A stretch of 64,000 nt of DNA from Myxococcales bacterium (GCA_009692425.1 SHZF01000001.1:124001-188000), one strand, 5' to 3'; positions 51,156 to 61,608 are shown, numbered from the stretch's first letter. Numbers and translations are program-made. Notes: generated by a model not told the origin, from the sequence alone.

Positions 51156-51239
51156 GCGGGACCGTCCCGCGTTGGTTTCTGGCCTGCGGGACGGGCGTCC
51201 CTTCGCGGTTTCTGGCCTGCGGGACGGGCGTCCCGTCGT
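51156..51239. repeat. 33-bp repeat with internal inverted repeat (2 full copies plus a diverged third)
   Basis: ggtttctggcctgcgggacgggcgtcccttcgc (51174) / ggtttctggcctgcgggacgggcgtcccgtcgt (51207); preceded by gcgggaccgtcccgc (51156-51170). Confidence 0.9.
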
Positions 51240-51329
51240 GGAGTCTCGCCGCCGCAGTGCGTTAGCTTACAGGGTGCCGGCCGCCAAGCCCTCCGACGGG
51301 CTGTGTTGTCGAAAGGGGGCGGCGGTCGG

Positions 51330-52430
51330 TCAGGGCGTAGGTTGCCGAAATTCCGCCCCGGGATCAAAAAATCTCTCCGGCCATGGTTGCCACCGTACGA
51401 GCACGGGTGCGGCGTCGGCGGAGCGTGCCGGCCACCTCTCCGAACGGCGCGAACGGACCCGCACGAGGTCCGCTCCTTCCACATGCAAGACATCTCCCGG
51501 AGCCAGCCAAGCGTGCAAAGTGGCTGCAAACAGGGCCTGCGCCTGGCGGGCCGTCGGGTCGGGGAATCCGTTGACGAGAACCGCGGCGACGCGCAGCCCC
51601 CCTGGTTCCCACAGGCCGTCGATCGCGGCGAAAAACGGCAGCCGAAAGTACAGGACCGGGCGCTCTAGTTGGCGCTGGATTGCGGCAATCCGGACGCCAG
51701 ATTCGACCGCGGCCAGCGCCCCTGCCGCGGGTCGCGCCCGCTCCACCGCCCGCAGGCAGTCGAGGCGGCAAGGGTAGAAGCCGAGGAGTTCCGCATCCGC
51801 AAGTGGGTTGAGGGCGGGATGCCCTGCGCCGCCTGGGGCCACGGAGCGCAACAGGTCACGGCACGCGTCGTCGTTTACGGTGTCCTGATCCACGCGACTC
51901 GTGGCGGCGGCACGTGCAAATGCCTCGATGCAGCATGGCGGGAACCCGAGGAGCGCACCGGCTCCCGCCACATCGTCGCGTCGCGCGTTTTCGAGCGCCA
52001 GCAAGCGGCGGCCTGCGTCGTTGCGGCTGAGGTAGATCGACACGAGGCGCGGTGCGGCAGGGTCGTCTGGCTGGGCCGGCATCGACCGCAAGCGCAAATA
52101 ATCCTTGACGTAGGGTGGACCTACCACGATGCGGTAGTGCGATTGGAAGCGGGCGACGAAACGGCTGGCGCTCTCGACCGGGATGTCTTCGCACTTGACG
52201 ACTTCGCGTACGCCGGCAGCCATCTGGGCCAGTTCTGCCGGCTTGAAGCCGCGGTAGCTGAGGATTCCCGCGAGCCGGGCTGCCGCACTGGAGACCGCCT
52301 CGCTGGACGGCGGCGCCGGGAAGTCGAACCCGAGCGCGCCGCACAACCCCTCGTGTGCGGCAGCAAGGCGGCCGGCGCCGAGATCGGCGGTGAGCTTGGA
52401 GTACAGGTCGGCGAGGTGGTAGCGTTCCAT
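51330..52430 (-). CDS. Conserved-looking Cys-motif protein (possibly DUF483-like)
   Basis: MERYHLADLYSKL...; LLGFPPCCIEAFARAA and LLGFYPCRLDCLRAVERA motifs. Confidence 0.6.
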   Translation of the reverse strand: MERYHLADLYSKLTADLGAGRLAAAHEGLCGALGFDFPAPPSSEAVSSAAARLAGILSYRGFKPAELAQMAAGVREVVKCEDIPVESASRFVARFQSHYRIVVGPPYVKDYLRLRSMPAQPDDPAAPRLVSIYLSRNDAGRRLLALENARRDDVAGAGALLGFPPCCIEAFARAAATSRVDQDTVNDDACRDLLRSVAPGGAGHPALNPLADAELLGFYPCRLDCLRAVERARPAAGALAAVESGVRIAAIQRQLERPVLYFRLPFFAAIDGLWEPGGLRVAAVLVNGFPDPTARQAQALFAATLHAWLAPGDVLHVEGADLVRVRSRRSERWPARSADAAPVLVRWQPWPERFFDPGAEFRQPTP

Positions 52431-52544
52431 TGCGGTGTGCGGGCGCAGCATGGACCATCGGCCTCGCCAGTGCCAAGGCCCGGAACGCCGTGCGGGCCAG
52501 TGCCGTACTGGTGCTCCAACGTACGGCGGCGGGAGGAGGTGCAG

Positions 52545-53189
52545 ATGCCGCAGCCATCCCCGCCGAAGACGGCGGTGCCGCAGCGAGGCGACAGCCCGCC
52601 ACCGAAACAGCGTGCCAACGGCGCATGGGACCGGCTCGTCGCATGCTTTGCGGCCGCGAGCCCGGTCTCGATGAGCCATTGGAATCCGACGACCGGCGAA
52701 GTGTTCATGCTGCCACGGGGCCGCCAGCGGCAGGCGACGTCCCTTGCATTTGAGCAGCGCCTTGCGCTCGAGACGGGTTGGGTCGAGGTGCCGTGGCTGG
52801 AGAGTCCCGACGCCTTTGCGTTGGCCGACGCCTTCGCGGCCAGCCTCGCACCCGGTCGCGGGCGCGTCGAGATCGTGCGGGCGCTGGCTGGGGAAAAGCC
52901 CTTTCGCGCGCTGCGCTGCGTGCTCGATGCGCATCCTGGGCTGCGCCGACGCTACGAGCGCGAGGTGCTGCAGGAAGCGGCGTTCCGGCTCGTCCATACT
53001 AGCATGGCGCTCGGATTAGAGCATGATCATCCAGAGTTCGCGCGCTGGGCTCGCGAGGTGGCAGAACTCGAGCAGTCCGACGCCGCCATGCTTGTGCCGC
53101 TGCCGCCGGGAGCGCCGTCGCCGCGAACGGTCAGCGTGCCGGTGCGCGCGCTGCGTATCGGTGGCGGTGAGGGCTCATGCGATCGGTGA
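52545..53189 (+). CDS. UPF0158-like protein
   Basis: LVACFAAASPVSMSHWNPTTGEVFMLPRG...WVEVPWLESPDAFALADAFAASL...RVEIVRALAGEKPFRALRCVLDAHPGLRRRYER; GGAGGAGG before ATG 52545. Confidence 0.55.
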   Translation: MPQPSPPKTAVPQRGDSPPPKQRANGAWDRLVACFAAASPVSMSHWNPTTGEVFMLPRGRQRQATSLAFEQRLALETGWVEVPWLESPDAFALADAFAASLAPGRGRVEIVRALAGEKPFRALRCVLDAHPGLRRRYEREVLQEAAFRLVHTSMALGLEHDHPEFARWAREVAELEQSDAAMLVPLPPGAPSPRTVSVPVRALRIGGGEGSCDR

Positions 53190-53752
53190 ATTCGCCCGGT
53201 TGCGCCATCGGACTGGCATGGGCGGCCGCACTGGCTGCCATGGCGTGCAGTCGTCCGCCCGCCCCGCCTCCCGCCGAAGCCGCCCGCGAGCCAGTCGCGC
53301 TGCCTGCGACCCTTGCGCGCGCTGCCCCGGGCGAGGAGCGGCTGCCGATGCCACTGGCGGCCCGCGCCGAGTTGGGCGTCGTGGGACGTGATCGTGGGCC
53401 AGTGTTTCGCGTCGAACTCGCCCGAACCGAACCGGAGCGCCGCCAGGGTCTGATGTTTCGCCAGCAACTCGCCGCGGATGCGGGCATGCTTTTCTTCATG
53501 CCCGGCGAGTCGAATTGGACGTTCTGGATGCGCAACACCTACCTCTCGCTCGACATGTTGTTCCTCGACGCCAACCTGGCCGTAGTCTGCCTCGTTGACC
53601 GCGTTCCCCCGCTGAACGACACGCCGCGCGGGTGCGGCGCGACGTCCCGGTTCGTGCTTGAACTCGCGGCTGGCGTCGCGGCGCGGACCGGCATCCGCCT
53701 TGGGACCCGGTTCGAATTCGTACCGCCGTCCGCATCGACGGGGGCGCCATGA
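53177..53752 (+). CDS. DUF192-family lipoprotein
   Basis: MAACS lipobox-like; VELARTEPERRQGLMFRQQLAADAGMLFFMPGESNWTFWMRNTYLSLDMLFLDANLAVVCLVD. Confidence 0.85.
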   Translation: MRSVNSPGCAIGLAWAAALAAMACSRPPAPPPAEAAREPVALPATLARAAPGEERLPMPLAARAELGVVGRDRGPVFRVELARTEPERRQGLMFRQQLAADAGMLFFMPGESNWTFWMRNTYLSLDMLFLDANLAVVCLVDRVPPLNDTPRGCGATSRFVLELAAGVAARTGIRLGTRFEFVPPSASTGAP

Positions 53753-54294
53753 CGGCGGACGCCCGCGACGAACCCCTCGCTGCCATCGCGCGCGCAGATG
53801 CCGAGGCCATCGCCGCGCTCGTCCACCTCGGCGGCATCGGCAAAGCCGTCAAGGCGCGCGCTCGGGCCGTCCTGTGGCGCGCATTCGAGGCCCTGGAGCC
53901 CGCCCGCCCCGATGGAGACGACGACGTGGGCCCGATGGCGGCGCCGCCGGACTGGCGCGGGCTTGCGCTGGAGTTGGAATTCGTCCGCACCTTGTGCGGT
54001 GACCGTGCACCCGCCGGGGTGCGGCGTCTGCAGTCCGTGCGGATTGCGCGGCCGTTTCCCGATCGCATCCGGGCGATCCCGTCGAGCGTGCAGACGGACC
54101 ACCTGGCGCGTCGCGTCGCCGGACGGTTCCGCTTGTCCGTGGCCCTGACCGCGGAGCGACTGGCCTGGTTCGAGGCGCGCTCCAGCAAGGAGTCGCCGAC
54201 ACACGTTGCCACGGTGCGCCAGCCCGACACGTCAAAGGAATCCCGCGATTCTCTAGAGTTGCTCGTAAGGGCTGGCCGCTCCAAGTTCTCGTGA
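53749..54294 (+). CDS. Hypothetical protein
   Basis: ATGA overlap with upstream DUF192 gene. Confidence 0.45.
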   Translation: MTADARDEPLAAIARADAEAIAALVHLGGIGKAVKARARAVLWRAFEALEPARPDGDDDVGPMAAPPDWRGLALELEFVRTLCGDRAPAGVRRLQSVRIARPFPDRIRAIPSSVQTDHLARRVAGRFRLSVALTAERLAWFEARSSKESPTHVATVRQPDTSKESRDSLELLVRAGRSKFS

Positions 54295-54437
54295 CGCGCC
54301 GCGACTGCCGAGCTTGCTGGACCCAGCACCTACTGCCATCCCCCGCCGCCGAAGACGGTGGACCGGGCGCTTCCTGGCGCGTTGTCGGCGCCGTGCAGAC
54401 CCGCTAGGCTGCGCGCCTCTTGCTGCCCGGAGGCGCC

Positions 54438-56750
54438 ATGCGTTCCCCTCGGACCTTTCCGCCGAGCCAACTTGCCGCGATCGTGCTCAGTGCCTGCGCG
54501 GGCCTCGCCGCGTGTGGTGGCGACAAACCCGCCGCAGACGCCGCCGACACGACCGGCGCAGGAACCGACACGGGGGTGCCTGACACCAAGCCCGTCGGGG
54601 ACGCAGCGATCGGCGGCGGCGCAGACGGCGCGGGTCCGGCGTGCGGAGCGAATCCCGGCTGCCTGAACCCCAAGGGCCAGGAAGACCTCTCGTTGTGCCC
54701 GGTGCCGCAGACGGAGTACCAGTGCAAGGCTGGCTGCTGCGTCAAGAAGGCGGTCTGCAAGACGGACGCCGACTGTGCCGGCAAGTTGGGGACCGACACG
54801 TGCGCGGACCCGCGTTTCACCTGCGGTTGCAGCTTGGACTCCGGGGAGTGCACCCAGTCGATGTGTGTCGCGGACGCGGGCTGCCCCAAGGGCACGACCT
54901 GCTCGCAGGGCGGATGCATCGTGCCACTCGCCGCCGGCGACCTGCAGGCGCGGTTGCTGCGTCCGACCTGGCTGGGCCTGCCCGGTGGCGTGATCGAGCC
55001 CGTCGTCGATCTCGGCGCCCAGGCGCTGGACGGCAAGGGCAACGTCAAACTCGATGCCGAGTTCGAGTGGACGCTCGGCAGCGGCGATGCGTTCAAGCTC
55101 GACGGTGCGAAGATCACGGCGACGGACAAGCCCGGCAAGGTCACGGTCACGGCCAAGGTCAAGGGCTCGGCGAAGCCCGCGTCGAACCCGGCCACGTTGT
55201 GGAATTTCGGCGCGTTGCCAGCCGGCAAGCTGCGGGTGACCGCGGTCGACGATGCGACGTTGCAGCCACTGCTCGGCAAGGTCGTCCTCGTGGACCTCGC
55301 CGACCAGACCACGCCCGCGGCCGCCGTCGTCGCCGACCTGAAGGAAGGACACGCGCTGTTCGACGCGCCCAAGGGCAAGATGATCGACATCCACGTGATC
55401 GGCGCCAACCACGAACCGGTCTCGGTGTTGCGCCACGATCCCGCGGTCGCCGAACTCGTCGTGCCGGCGCCGCCGCACTTGTTCGTCGACATCGAGATGG
55501 ACGCCGACGGCAAGCTGATCGCCGACAAGTCCAAGGTGGCCAACGCGGACCTGCGCGTGGGCGAGGTCGAGTACTCTGGCATCGGCGAGGCGGGCCTCGG
55601 GCTGACATCGCTGGCGTTCGGCCCGGCGCTGCTGAATTTCAGCCTCGACGCGATCATCGGGCCCGGCGTGAAGCGACCCTTCCACAAGGACGCGCCCAAG
55701 TTGCTCAATCCGACGCCGGGCAAGTCGCAAGACATCCCCGGCGGGGTGACGTTCCACTTCGCGGCGCCCGTCGTCACCAGCTACGTGCTGGCCGGCTCCC
55801 CGGGCGTACACGTCCTGTGGAGCCTGGCCGGCCGCATCGAGATGTCGAAGATTTCGAGCGAGACGGGCAAGCTCGTCAGCGCGTTCGACTCCGGCGGCAA
55901 CATCGGGTCCGTGGTCAGCGTGCTGCTGCCATTCCTGCAGACGTTTTCTTCGTACGTCGAGTTTGGTGTGCCGTTTGGCGACAAGCCGGCGTCACCGCTG
56001 ACGAAACACCCGAAGATCACGCCGTCGTTCCCGCTCGGCCACCGCTTGGCGGTGCAGATGGCCGACCTGCCAAAGACCGCAGCGGGCTGGGCGGACCTCG
56101 TGTTCGTGATCGGCGGCGCCTTGTTGCCGTCCGGCCAGATCGTGCCGCTGGGCCTGACGGCCGGCTCGGACAGCGCCGATTCGGACGACAAGGCCGACGG
56201 CAAGGTGGATGGCAGCAGCTTGACCAAGGGCATCGACCCGCTCGAACTCGCCGTCGGGCCTCTGCATTCGGGCCTGCGTGTCGGCGCGGCGAATCACCTG
56301 CTGGTGCACGCGGCGGTGATCCTCGGCGGCAAGGGCAAGAAGGAGGGAGCATCGATCCAGATCGAGGTCCCGGGGTTGCTGCCCGCGACCGCCAAGGTCG
56401 GTCCGTTCCTCGCGTTCCCGCTGGGCTCGACGTGGGATGCCGCAACACGGACTTTGACCATGGCCGCCGTCGAGGGTGCCCAGTTCTACCGCACTACGTT
56501 CGTCGGCGCCGAAGGGCACCAGTGGGTCGTGATCGTACCGGGGGCGCAGGCAGGCAAGGCGATCGTCGTGCCCGACATTGGCAAACTCGGCGGTCCGAGC
56601 GCCGACGTGAGCACGGAGCCGAAACGCGTGTTTGTCGGCGCATTCGAGTTGCGCAAGCCGCTGGCCTGGAAGGACCTGCTCGGCCCCGGCGGCCTCCCGG
56701 ACCTCGTGCGGCAGGTCAAACGGACGGCGTTTCTCGACGCGATGCCGTAG
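54438..56750 (+). CDS. Large lipoprotein with Cys-rich N-terminal domain
   Basis: LAACGGDKPAADA lipobox; GCLNPKGQEDLSLCPVPQTEYQCKAGCCVKKAVCKTDADCAG...CGCSLDSGECTQSMCVADAGCPKGTTCSQGGC. Confidence 0.75.
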   Translation: MRSPRTFPPSQLAAIVLSACAGLAACGGDKPAADAADTTGAGTDTGVPDTKPVGDAAIGGGADGAGPACGANPGCLNPKGQEDLSLCPVPQTEYQCKAGCCVKKAVCKTDADCAGKLGTDTCADPRFTCGCSLDSGECTQSMCVADAGCPKGTTCSQGGCIVPLAAGDLQARLLRPTWLGLPGGVIEPVVDLGAQALDGKGNVKLDAEFEWTLGSGDAFKLDGAKITATDKPGKVTVTAKVKGSAKPASNPATLWNFGALPAGKLRVTAVDDATLQPLLGKVVLVDLADQTTPAAAVVADLKEGHALFDAPKGKMIDIHVIGANHEPVSVLRHDPAVAELVVPAPPHLFVDIEMDADGKLIADKSKVANADLRVGEVEYSGIGEAGLGLTSLAFGPALLNFSLDAIIGPGVKRPFHKDAPKLLNPTPGKSQDIPGGVTFHFAAPVVTSYVLAGSPGVHVLWSLAGRIEMSKISSETGKLVSAFDSGGNIGSVVSVLLPFLQTFSSYVEFGVPFGDKPASPLTKHPKITPSFPLGHRLAVQMADLPKTAAGWADLVFVIGGALLPSGQIVPLGLTAGSDSADSDDKADGKVDGSSLTKGIDPLELAVGPLHSGLRVGAANHLLVHAAVILGGKGKKEGASIQIEVPGLLPATAKVGPFLAFPLGSTWDAATRTLTMAAVEGAQFYRTTFVGAEGHQWVVIVPGAQAGKAIVVPDIGKLGGPSADVSTEPKRVFVGAFELRKPLAWKDLLGPGGLPDLVRQVKRTAFLDAMP

Positions 56751-56927
56751 CAACTGGGCAAGCGGACCGATCGCCTAGGTAGAAAGTCCCCTCGTTTGCG
56801 CCGTGCGCCCCTTGCCCCGTGCCGAGGTCCGCGCCCACAGCCCGTACGAGATACCCATACGGACCAGGGCCTTTCGTTCGTTGCGCGTGCGGGAAACCGC
56901 TTGGGCATCTGGAGGGGCAACGCGCGA

Positions 56928-58127
56928 TCAGGGTCGCTCGAAGGCTCCCGCCACGCCTTGACCGACGCCGACGCACAGGGCGGCGATGCCGCGGCGGGCG
57001 CCACGTCGGCGCATTTCGTGCAGCAGCGTCGCGACGATGCGCGCGCCGGAACATCCCAGCGGATGCCCCAATGCGATTGCGCCGCCATTGACGTTGACGC
57101 GTGCGGCATCGACTTCCCACTGGCGCAGCACGGCCAACGCTTGGGCTGCAAAGGCTTCGTTCAGTTCGACGAGATCGACGTCGCGCCAGGTCCAGCCGAT
57201 GCGGGCGAACAACCTGGCCACGGCAGGTACCGGACCGATGCCCATCAGGCGCGGGTCGACGCCTGCCTGGGCTCCGCCGACCCAGCGCGCCAGGGGCTGC
57301 CAACCGTAGCGCTCGACCGCAGCGGCAGACGCAAGGAGGAGGGCCGCGGCGCCGTCGTTCAGGCTCGACGCATTGCCGGCCGTGACCGTGCCTGGCGTGC
57401 GGAACAGCGGCCGCAGTTTCGCCAAGGCCTCTACCGACGTGTCGGGGCGCGGCCCCTCGTCTTCGGCGACACGAACCGTCGTGCGGCCGGCAGGGGCTTC
57501 GAGCGGGACGATCTCGTCGGAAAAACGGCCGGCAGTGCCGGCGGCCACGGCGCGCGCGTGACTGGTCACCGCGAACGCGTCCTGGTCGGAGCGCGCAACC
57601 TCGAACCGCGCCGCGACGTTCTCTGCCGTCTCCCCCATCGCCTCCAGCGGAAACAGGGCTTCAAGGCGCGGGTTCGGGTAGCGCCAGCCGAGCGCCGTGT
57701 CCCACATCGTCTGGTTGCCCCGGGGCGGTTCCGTGTGCGGCTTCGGCACCGACCACGGCGCCCGCGACATGCTCTCGACGCCGCCGGCCAGCACGACGTC
57801 CGCCTCGCCCAGCGCCACCATGCGCGCGCCGGCGTGGACCGCGTCGAGGCCAGAAGCGCACAGGCGGTTGACGGTGTGGGCCGGGACCGAGTCGGGCAGA
57901 CCGGCGAGCAGGGCCGCCATGCGGGCCACGTTGCGGTTGTCTTCACCGGCCTGGTTCGCGCAGCCCAGCACGACCTCGTCGACGGCTTCCGGTGGCACGC
58001 GCGTCCGCGCCAGCAGACCTGCCAAGGCTGCGGCGGCCAGGTCGTCGGCGCGCACCGTCGCCAGCTTGCCGCCGAACCGCCCGATGGGTGTCCGCACGGC
58101 GTCGACGACGAAGACTGCTGCCGACAT
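56928..58127 (-). CDS. Acetyl-CoA acetyltransferase (thiolase)
   Basis: [85 protein letters not shown]. Confidence 0.95.
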   Translation of the reverse strand: MSAAVFVVDAVRTPIGRFGGKLATVRADDLAAAALAGLLARTRVPPEAVDEVVLGCANQAGEDNRNVARMAALLAGLPDSVPAHTVNRLCASGLDAVHAGARMVALGEADVVLAGGVESMSRAPWSVPKPHTEPPRGNQTMWDTALGWRYPNPRLEALFPLEAMGETAENVAARFEVARSDQDAFAVTSHARAVAAGTAGRFSDEIVPLEAPAGRTTVRVAEDEGPRPDTSVEALAKLRPLFRTPGTVTAGNASSLNDGAAALLLASAAAVERYGWQPLARWVGGAQAGVDPRLMGIGPVPAVARLFARIGWTWRDVDLVELNEAFAAQALAVLRQWEVDAARVNVNGGAIALGHPLGCSGARIVATLLHEMRRRGARRGIAALCVGVGQGVAGAFERP

Positions 58128-59308
58128 CACGCGGCCTCCCGGCGATGCCGATCCACGGACTTCAGGGCGACGGGCGAGTCGGTGTCCCCAGCCAGCCAGC
58201 GTCGCAGCGTCGGCACCGGCGCCGCGCGGTCCAGCGCCGCACAAACCAACCCGATGTCGACAAGGTCAATGTCGCCGTCGCGCAGGCAGCGAGCGGCGGC
58301 AACGGCGATGACGGCTGGAACACGGCGACCGCTCGTCGCCATCAACCAGGCCGTCATTTCGAGGCGATCGGCCCACTGGACGCGCTCCGTCGCGTTGACG
58401 AGCCCCCCGACGGCACTGGCGCGAGCGGAGATCAGGTGCGACTCATCGATGTCGCGCCCGCGCAGGTCGCCGAGCGCCGCACGCAGCGCATCGGGCAGGC
58501 GCGGCGCGTGCGTGAACCATCCCTTCAGGCACGGGTCATCGAGCAGCACTCCACTGGTGGCCGCCAGATCGGCCACGCGCGCTTCGTCCTCGGCATCGAG
58601 TGCGACTTCGACGGCATCGACGGCTTCCGCCTCTGCCAGGAGCCGCCGAGCTGCCGCGAGATCGCCCTCGATCGGTGTGCCACGGGCCTCGCTGATGTCG
58701 AGACCCCAACGCAAGCGGCCCTCGGCGAACCCGGTCGGCACCTCGACCGTGACGCCGCCAAATGTCGTCTGCATCCGCCCCAACAAATCGCGCTGCCGCG
58801 TGCGCGAACTGTCGGGCATGTGCCACACCGAGACGAGGCCGACCGCGTCGGACATCACGCCCATCAGGACCCACGGGCCGTCGCCTGCCGTCCAACCACC
58901 GAGCATCGCGAGTTGCATTCCGTCGCCGTCAAGCGAACTCGCATAGCTGGGCAGCGGCTCGGGCCGTGCCGCCAGGCTCACTGGGGCGCGCGTCGACCGC
59001 CCGTCTGGCACGGCAGTGCCCCGCTGGCGCGCGCGGAACAACAGCTTCTTGGCGTGTTTCGCCGTCGCTTTCGCCGCGGCGTGGCTGGCCAGGAGGTCTA
59101 CGAGATCGAACCGGCCGCGGGCATCGGCCTCGATCAGCAGCGCGAGTTCCACGTCGGCACCAAATGGCGTGCGCAGGGAGTGCGCCGTCACCGGAGTTGC
59201 GCCTTCAAGCAACGCAAGTGCGCGGGCGACCTCGGCCATGCGCGCCGGTGGCGCTTGCTCGGTGCGCAGCCAGTGCAGGGCGGTTTCGGTCGGCGGGGAA
59301 GTCGGCAT
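58127..59308 (-). CDS. Hypothetical protein
   Basis: Single long frame between gltX and thiolase, TGATG overlap with thiolase start; no recognised motif. Confidence 0.6.
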   Translation of the reverse strand: MPTSPPTETALHWLRTEQAPPARMAEVARALALLEGATPVTAHSLRTPFGADVELALLIEADARGRFDLVDLLASHAAAKATAKHAKKLLFRARQRGTAVPDGRSTRAPVSLAARPEPLPSYASSLDGDGMQLAMLGGWTAGDGPWVLMGVMSDAVGLVSVWHMPDSSRTRQRDLLGRMQTTFGGVTVEVPTGFAEGRLRWGLDISEARGTPIEGDLAAARRLLAEAEAVDAVEVALDAEDEARVADLAATSGVLLDDPCLKGWFTHAPRLPDALRAALGDLRGRDIDESHLISARASAVGGLVNATERVQWADRLEMTAWLMATSGRRVPAVIAVAAARCLRDGDIDLVDIGLVCAALDRAAPVPTLRRWLAGDTDSPVALKSVDRHRREAA

Positions 59309-59309
59309 G

Positions 59310-60929
59310 TCAGGTCTCAGCAGGCGGCGCGGTGGGCCGCGCAGCAGCGGGGGCGACGGCATCGGCGGCGGCAAGCGCGGCCTCTGCAGCAGCAAGTTCG
59401 GAGCGGGCGGCGGCGAGGGCGTCTTGCAGGAAGCGTGGGTCGCCCAAGAGTGCGGCAGCCCGGCGCAGGCGCTGCAGGGCCAGTCCGCGGCCCAACACGT
59501 GGAGCGAATCGAACAACGGGGGCGACGTGGGCCGGCCACTGAGCGCGACACGCACCGCCATCAGCGCGTCGCCGGTCGCGGCGCCGGTCAACTCTGCCGC
59601 GGCGCGCACCTCGGCCTCGAGCGCCGCGCTGTCCCAATCCGGCACGCCTTCGAGCCGCGCCACGATGTCGTCGAAAAACGCGCGGGATGCCGGCCGACCG
59701 AGCCGGACCGCCGTCGCTTTGCGGTTGCCTGCGCCGACCAGCAGCAACCGGGCGTGCAGCCCGAGATCGAGGTCCGCGGCGTAGAACGGGCGCGCGTGAT
59801 CGAGCCACGAACCCAATTGCGTCAGCCGTTCTTGCACAAGGCGGCCCACCGCGACGTTGCGGCCATCTTCGGCCAGCCAGGCCTGCACGCGCAGCGCCAA
59901 TTCCTCGGGCGCGAGCTTGCGGAGCCATAGACCATGCAGCCACTCGAGCTTCTTGAGGTCGAACACCGGGCCGCCGAGCGAGATGCGCTCCAGCGCGAGG
60001 TCTCCCACAAACTCGGCGTAGGTGAACTGCTCCACATCGCCGCCGTCCGCATCCTTGCGAGAATAGCCCATCAGGCACAGGAAGTTGGCCATCGCTTCCG
60101 GCAGCACGCCCGCCCGCTGCCAGTACTCGAGGCTCGTCGGATTCTTGCGCTTGGATATCTTGGACTTGTCGGCATTGCGCAACAGCGGCATGTGCACAAA
60201 TACCGGCGCGTCCCATCCAAACGCGGCGTACAGGTGGAGGTGCTTCGGTGTCGAGTTGAGCCACTCTTCGGCACGGATCACGTGCGTGATCCCCATCAGG
60301 CGGTCATCGACCACGTTCGCGAGGTGGTACGTCGGCAAACCGTCGGACTTCAGCAGCACCTGGTCGTCGATCTGGTTGTTTTCATAAGAAACAGGCCCGC
60401 GCAGTCCGTCTGCAACCACCGTCGTCCCGGTTGTGGGCATTGCCAGCCGCACGACGCAAGACTCACCGGCCGCGGCCCTGGCGGCGCCTGCCGCAGTATC
60501 GAGATTGCGACAGTGGCCGTCATAGCGCGCGGTCTGCTTCGCTGCGCGCTGCTCGGCGCGCAACCGGTCCAGGCGCTCCGCCGGGCAAAAACAGCGATAG
60601 GCCGTGCCGCGCGTCAGCAAAAGGTCTGCGTGCTCCCGGTAGATCGCGGCGCGCTCGCTTTGCCGGTAGGGCCCGCAGGCACCGCCGACGTCGGGCCCCT
60701 CGTCCCACTGCAGCCCGACCCAGCGCAGGCTGCGGTAGATGGCGTCTTCGCTGGCTCGCGTCGAGCGTTTTTGATCGGTGTCCTCGATGCGCAGGATGAA
60801 CTTGCCGCCATGACGCCTGGCAAATGCCTGATTGAACAGACCGATGTATGCCGTTCCGACGTGGGGATCGCCAGTGGGGCTGGGTGCGATGCGTACGCGT
60901 ACGGGCTCGCGGGGGACGGGGATCGGCAT
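59310..60929 (-). CDS. gltX: Glutamyl-tRNA synthetase
   Basis: VRVRIAPSPTGDPHVGTAYIGLFN, FILRIEDTDQKRSTRASEDAIYRSLRWVGLQWDEGPDVGG, DKSKISKRKNP (KMSKS-like). Confidence 0.95.
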   Translation of the reverse strand: MPIPVPREPVRVRIAPSPTGDPHVGTAYIGLFNQAFARRHGGKFILRIEDTDQKRSTRASEDAIYRSLRWVGLQWDEGPDVGGACGPYRQSERAAIYREHADLLLTRGTAYRCFCPAERLDRLRAEQRAAKQTARYDGHCRNLDTAAGAARAAAGESCVVRLAMPTTGTTVVADGLRGPVSYENNQIDDQVLLKSDGLPTYHLANVVDDRLMGITHVIRAEEWLNSTPKHLHLYAAFGWDAPVFVHMPLLRNADKSKISKRKNPTSLEYWQRAGVLPEAMANFLCLMGYSRKDADGGDVEQFTYAEFVGDLALERISLGGPVFDLKKLEWLHGLWLRKLAPEELALRVQAWLAEDGRNVAVGRLVQERLTQLGSWLDHARPFYAADLDLGLHARLLLVGAGNRKATAVRLGRPASRAFFDDIVARLEGVPDWDSAALEAEVRAAAELTGAATGDALMAVRVALSGRPTSPPLFDSLHVLGRGLALQRLRRAAALLGDPRFLQDALAAARSELAAAEAALAAADAVAPAAARPTAPPAET

Positions 60930-60936
60930 GGCAGGC

Positions 60937-61608
60937 TCAGGCAGCGCGCGCGTCGGCGCTCGCGTCGCGCAGGAACGCGTGGACGGCGGGGTCATTTGCG
61001 ACGTCATCTGGCGCGGGTGCGGCAGCAACCACCAACTGTTCGACCGCATCGACGGCCGCCGCGAGTTCCGCGTTGCGCACGACATACCACGGCGCAGGCG
61101 AGGCGACGACCGCCGCCAACTCCGCGCGCGCAGTGCGCAGCCGGCGCTCCACGACGGCGGGGGCGTCGGTGCCACGCGCCGCGAGCCGCTCGACCAGCAC
61201 GGCCCAACTTGGTGGCAGCAGGAAGCACAACCGCGTGCAATCCGGGTACGCGCGCCAGAGGTTGTGGGCGCCCTGGATGTCGACGTCGAACACCCCGATC
61301 CGCCCCGCCGTGCGCAATCGTTCGACTTCGCCGCGTGACGTGCCGTACAGGTTGCCGTGCACTTCGGCCCACTCCACGAAGCCGTCGGCCGCACCCAGGG
61401 CTTCGAAGTCCGGCCGAGGCACGAACCAATAGTCGACTCCGTCGCGCTCAGCGGGGCGCTGGGGTCTCGTCGTGTAGCTGACCGAAAACGCACGGAGGTC
61501 AGGCGCCCGCGCGATCACGCCCCGGGCCACCGTGGTCTTGCCGGCACCGGCAGGGCCGACCAGCACCAGCAGCAAGCCATTCGCAGTAGCGGGGCCGGCA
61601 ACCGTCAT
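60937..61608 (-). CDS. gmk: Guanylate kinase
   Basis: LVGPAGAGKTTVAR, SYTTRPQRPAERDGVDYWFV, FVEWAEVHGNLYGTSRGEV, GVFDVDIQGAHNL. Confidence 0.93.
   Translation of the reverse strand: MTVAGPATANGLLLVLVGPAGAGKTTVARGVIARAPDLRAFSVSYTTRPQRPAERDGVDYWFVPRPDFEALGAADGFVEWAEVHGNLYGTSRGEVERLRTAGRIGVFDVDIQGAHNLWRAYPDCTRLCFLLPPSWAVLVERLAARGTDAPAVVERRLRTARAELAAVVASPAPWYVVRNAELAAAVDAVEQLVVAAAPAPDDVANDPAVHAFLRDASADARAA

Noticed and set aside
50995-51239. CRISPR array
   Set aside because: Repeats are directly abutting tandem units without unique spacers, and there are no cas genes.
54330-55811. Two ~460-490-aa minus-strand ORFs over the Cys-rich lipoprotein gene
   Set aside because: Shadow ORFs; plus strand has lipobox and ordered domain structure.
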